This document shows positions 13,617-14,679 of a stretch of DNA of 14,679 nucleotides, piece after piece. Each line of letters begins with the position of its first letter. Within the stretch, counting starts at the first letter, position 1. The position numbers were made by a program, and so were the translations under genes. Below the pieces are notes generated by a model. That model ran no database searches and was not told the origin of the DNA. It was given only the letters and a program-made list of their open reading frames with translations. This DNA comes from Chromatiales bacterium (GTDB lineage Bacteria > Pseudomonadota > Gammaproteobacteria > CAMYNG01): positions 1-14,679 of the forward strand of contig JALSIK010000282.1 of the NCBI GenBank assembly GCA_026990045.1. The letters are read 5' to 3'.

Positions 13617-14189
13617 TCACTGGGACCAGCATTCCCGCGCCCGCTGTTCCTTGGTCTCCCCGCTCGCCAGCGCGGTCTTGGGGGTGCCGGCGTAGCTCTT
13701 GATGCCGGTGTGGGTGAGGGTGAAATCGGGGCAGCGCTTGTCCTCCTGGTCGCCGCTGGTGAACATGGCCGGCGTGGCCTGGAGGGTGTAGGTGGAGGCC
13801 GTGAGGGTGGTCACGGCGATCTCGTAGTAGCCGCGGCAGGAGATGAAGCCGGTGCTGCCCCCGACCATGTAGCCCCGGTTGCGCCCGCAGTCGTCGGGAT
13901 TGGACCCCGCGGCCGATCCGGGCTCGTTCTGCATGTAGCTGCCCAGGGCGGTGGCGCCCCCGGCCCCGTCGTCATAGGTGCCGTTGTCGCTGCGGTACCG
14001 CTCCAGGGCCACCTGGGCCGCCAGCAGGGCCCGGATGGCGTCGGTGCGCCGGTTCTTGGCCGCCTGCTGGGTGTACTGGTTCCATGCGATCACCGCCAGG
14101 ATGGCGATGACGGCGGCGGTGATCATGAGTTCCACCAGGGTCAGGCCCCGGGCCCGGCGGCCCCCGGCGGGCAGGCGCGCGGCGATCAT
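13617..14189 (-). CDS. pilE: Type IV prepilin, PilE-like minor pilin
   Basis: The 190-residue protein has a basic leader (MIAARLPAGGRRARG) and a prepilin-peptidase site after G15. The mature N-terminus is LTLVELMITAAVIAILAVIAW, with the conserved Glu at +5 and a hydrophobic assembly helix. Position +1 is Leu instead of the usual Phe. The C-terminal part shows a PilE-like pattern: a GYYEIAV strand, YTLQATP, CPDFTLTHTG and a final ECW. Four cysteines (101, 118, 153, 187) could form two disulfides. It is expected in the inner membrane and pilus. The ATG (14187-14189) overlaps the stop of the upstream pilY2-like gene (ATGA). The order pilY1-pilY2-pilE converging on ispH is that of P. aeruginosa, which supports a minor rather than the major pilin. 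Confidence 0.9.
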   Translation of the reverse strand: MIAARLPAGGRRARGLTLVELMITAAVIAILAVIAWNQYTQQAAKNRRTDAIRALLAAQVALERYRSDNGTYDDGAGGATALGSYMQNEPGSAAGSNPDDCGRNRGYMVGGSTGFISCRGYYEIAVTTLTASTYTLQATPAMFTSGDQEDKRCPDFTLTHTGIKSYAGTPKTALASGETKEQRARECWSQ

Positions 14190-14482
14190 TTGAGCAGCCG
14201 GATCTGCTGGATCACGCCGCCCCGGAGCATGGTGACCTCCACCCGGCTGCCGCGGCGCAGGTCGGCCAGGCGCGCCGGGCGCCCGTCCCGGGTCAGGACC
14301 ACCACGTTGTCGGCCAGCGGCAGCACCTCGTCGTCCAGGCCGATTTTGCCGTCCTTGACGAAGTGGACGGTGTCCTCGTACACGTGCAGGACCGTGGAAC
14401 CACGGGCCCCGGGTTTCTCCGCCATGACCGGCTGGACCGCCAGGACCGCCAGCAGGGCAAGCATCGTCGGCGTTCTCATCAT
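14186..14482 (-). CDS. pilY2: PilY2-like small secreted protein
   Basis: The 98-residue product begins with a signal peptide (MMRTPTMLALLAVLAVQPVMA, cleavage likely before EKP). The small mature domain is probably all beta (VLHVYEDTVHFVKDGKIGLD, NVVVLTRDG, SRVEVTMLRGGVIQQIRLL). A longer open frame starts at a GTG at 14512, but GGAGATG at 14488-14494 points to the ATG at 14480-14482. Assignment to PilY2 rests mainly on position between pilY1 and pilE plus size and export signal. PilY2's exact role in pilus assembly is not settled. It overlaps pilE by 4 bases and begins 32 bases after the pilY1-like stop. A different small periplasmic beta-protein cannot be excluded. Confidence 0.7.
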   Translation of the reverse strand: MMRTPTMLALLAVLAVQPVMAEKPGARGSTVLHVYEDTVHFVKDGKIGLDDEVLPLADNVVVLTRDGRPARLADLRRGSRVEVTMLRGGVIQQIRLLK

Positions 14483-14487
14483 GCTTT

Positions 14488-14494
14488 CATCTCC
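14488..14494 (-). promoter_or_regulatory. Ribosome-binding site choosing the pilY2-like start
   Basis: GGAGATG on the minus strand places GGAG eight bases before the ATG at 14482-14480. A second ATG follows directly at 14479-14477. The alternative GTG at 14512 lies only two bases from the preceding gene's stop and has no such site. A signal peptide begins exactly at the chosen ATG. Confidence 0.75.
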
Positions 14495-14514
14495 ATGGCC
14501 GTCATCGTACACGG

Positions 14515-14679
14515 TTACTGCGCGAAGATCTGCCGCCAGGACCTGCGCCCCAGGGTGCTCTTGTCCGGGTTCTCGTCCTTGATGTCCAGGCCGCCGTCCG
14601 AACGGCTGAAGATCTTCTTCTCGTCGCAGGGCGGGCTGGCACAGCTCGTGGGCGTCAGCACCGCCGGCGAGCTGATGGT
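14515..14679 (-). CDS. pilY1: C-terminal end of a probable PilY1 (type IV pilus tip/biogenesis factor)
   Basis: An open frame runs on the minus strand from the window edge to TAA at 14515-14517, giving the last 54 residues of a longer protein. The fragment contains CASPPCDEKKIF, is rich in charged and Ser/Gly residues and ends LGRRSWRQIFAQ. A C-terminal basic SWR-type segment is what I remember from PilY1/PilC proteins, and the gene lies just upstream of pilY2 and pilE, as in P. aeruginosa. PilY1 is a large exported pilus-associated protein with a beta-propeller C-terminal domain. The call rests on synteny and the tail motif only; the diagnostic domain lies outside the window. Confidence 0.65.
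   Translation of the reverse strand, partial: TISSPAVLTPTSCASPPCDEKKIFSRSDGGLDIKDENPDKSTLGRRSWRQIFAQ

Overview
The window is very GC-rich chromosomal DNA from a gammaproteobacterium. The gene order ispB <-> rplU-rpmA-obgE-proB / rpsT <-> murJ-ribF-ileS-lspA-fkpB-ispH, then pilE-pilY2-pilY1 on the opposite strand, matches an arrangement known from Pseudomonas aeruginosa and relatives. The high GC content, GTG starts and encoded-CCA tRNA would fit a purple-sulfur or halophilic/alkaliphilic lineage (Chromatiales/Ectothiorhodospiraceae type). That placement is inference; the genus cannot be read from the sequence.

Left edge (1-957): the 3' part of an unrecognised membrane-protein gene enters the window already in frame. 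Its first 120 bases are eight copies of a 15-bp unit that encodes a Gly-Ser-Gly-Lys-Asp pentapeptide. This is the least ordinary coding sequence here. Minus strand, 977-2046: a proline tRNA (anticodon CGG) lies 18 bases behind ispB, and both probably come from one good sigma70 promoter. A second good sigma70 promoter points the other way and drives rplU-rpmA, which ends at a terminator-like hairpin before obgE and proB. proB and the convergent rpsT share a bidirectional terminator.

Centre (5788-13177): murJ (lipid II flippase), ribF (FMN/FAD synthesis), ileS, lspA, fkpB and ispH run as a tight plus-strand cluster. The last four have overlaps or gaps of 4 bases or less, so they are probably one transcript. 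Functions are translation (IleRS), lipoprotein maturation (LspA), folding (FkpB) and the last step of the MEP isoprenoid route (IspH). IspB at the left consumes the products of that route to make the quinone side chain.

Right edge (13178-14679): a 439-base gene-free stretch between convergent ispH and pilE holds three stem-loop repeats. One is a mirror-image pair of REP-like hairpins (REPIN-like). Beyond it are the last three genes of a type IV pilus minor-pilin operon: the C-terminus of a probable pilY1, a pilY2-like secreted protein and a pilE-like prepilin.

I did not find a convincing undescribed biological system. The points most worth checking are the perfect in-frame coding repeat, the REPIN-like element, an AT-rich codon island inside ispB, the alternative hairpins between rpmA and obgE, and the unusual +1 residue of the pilin.
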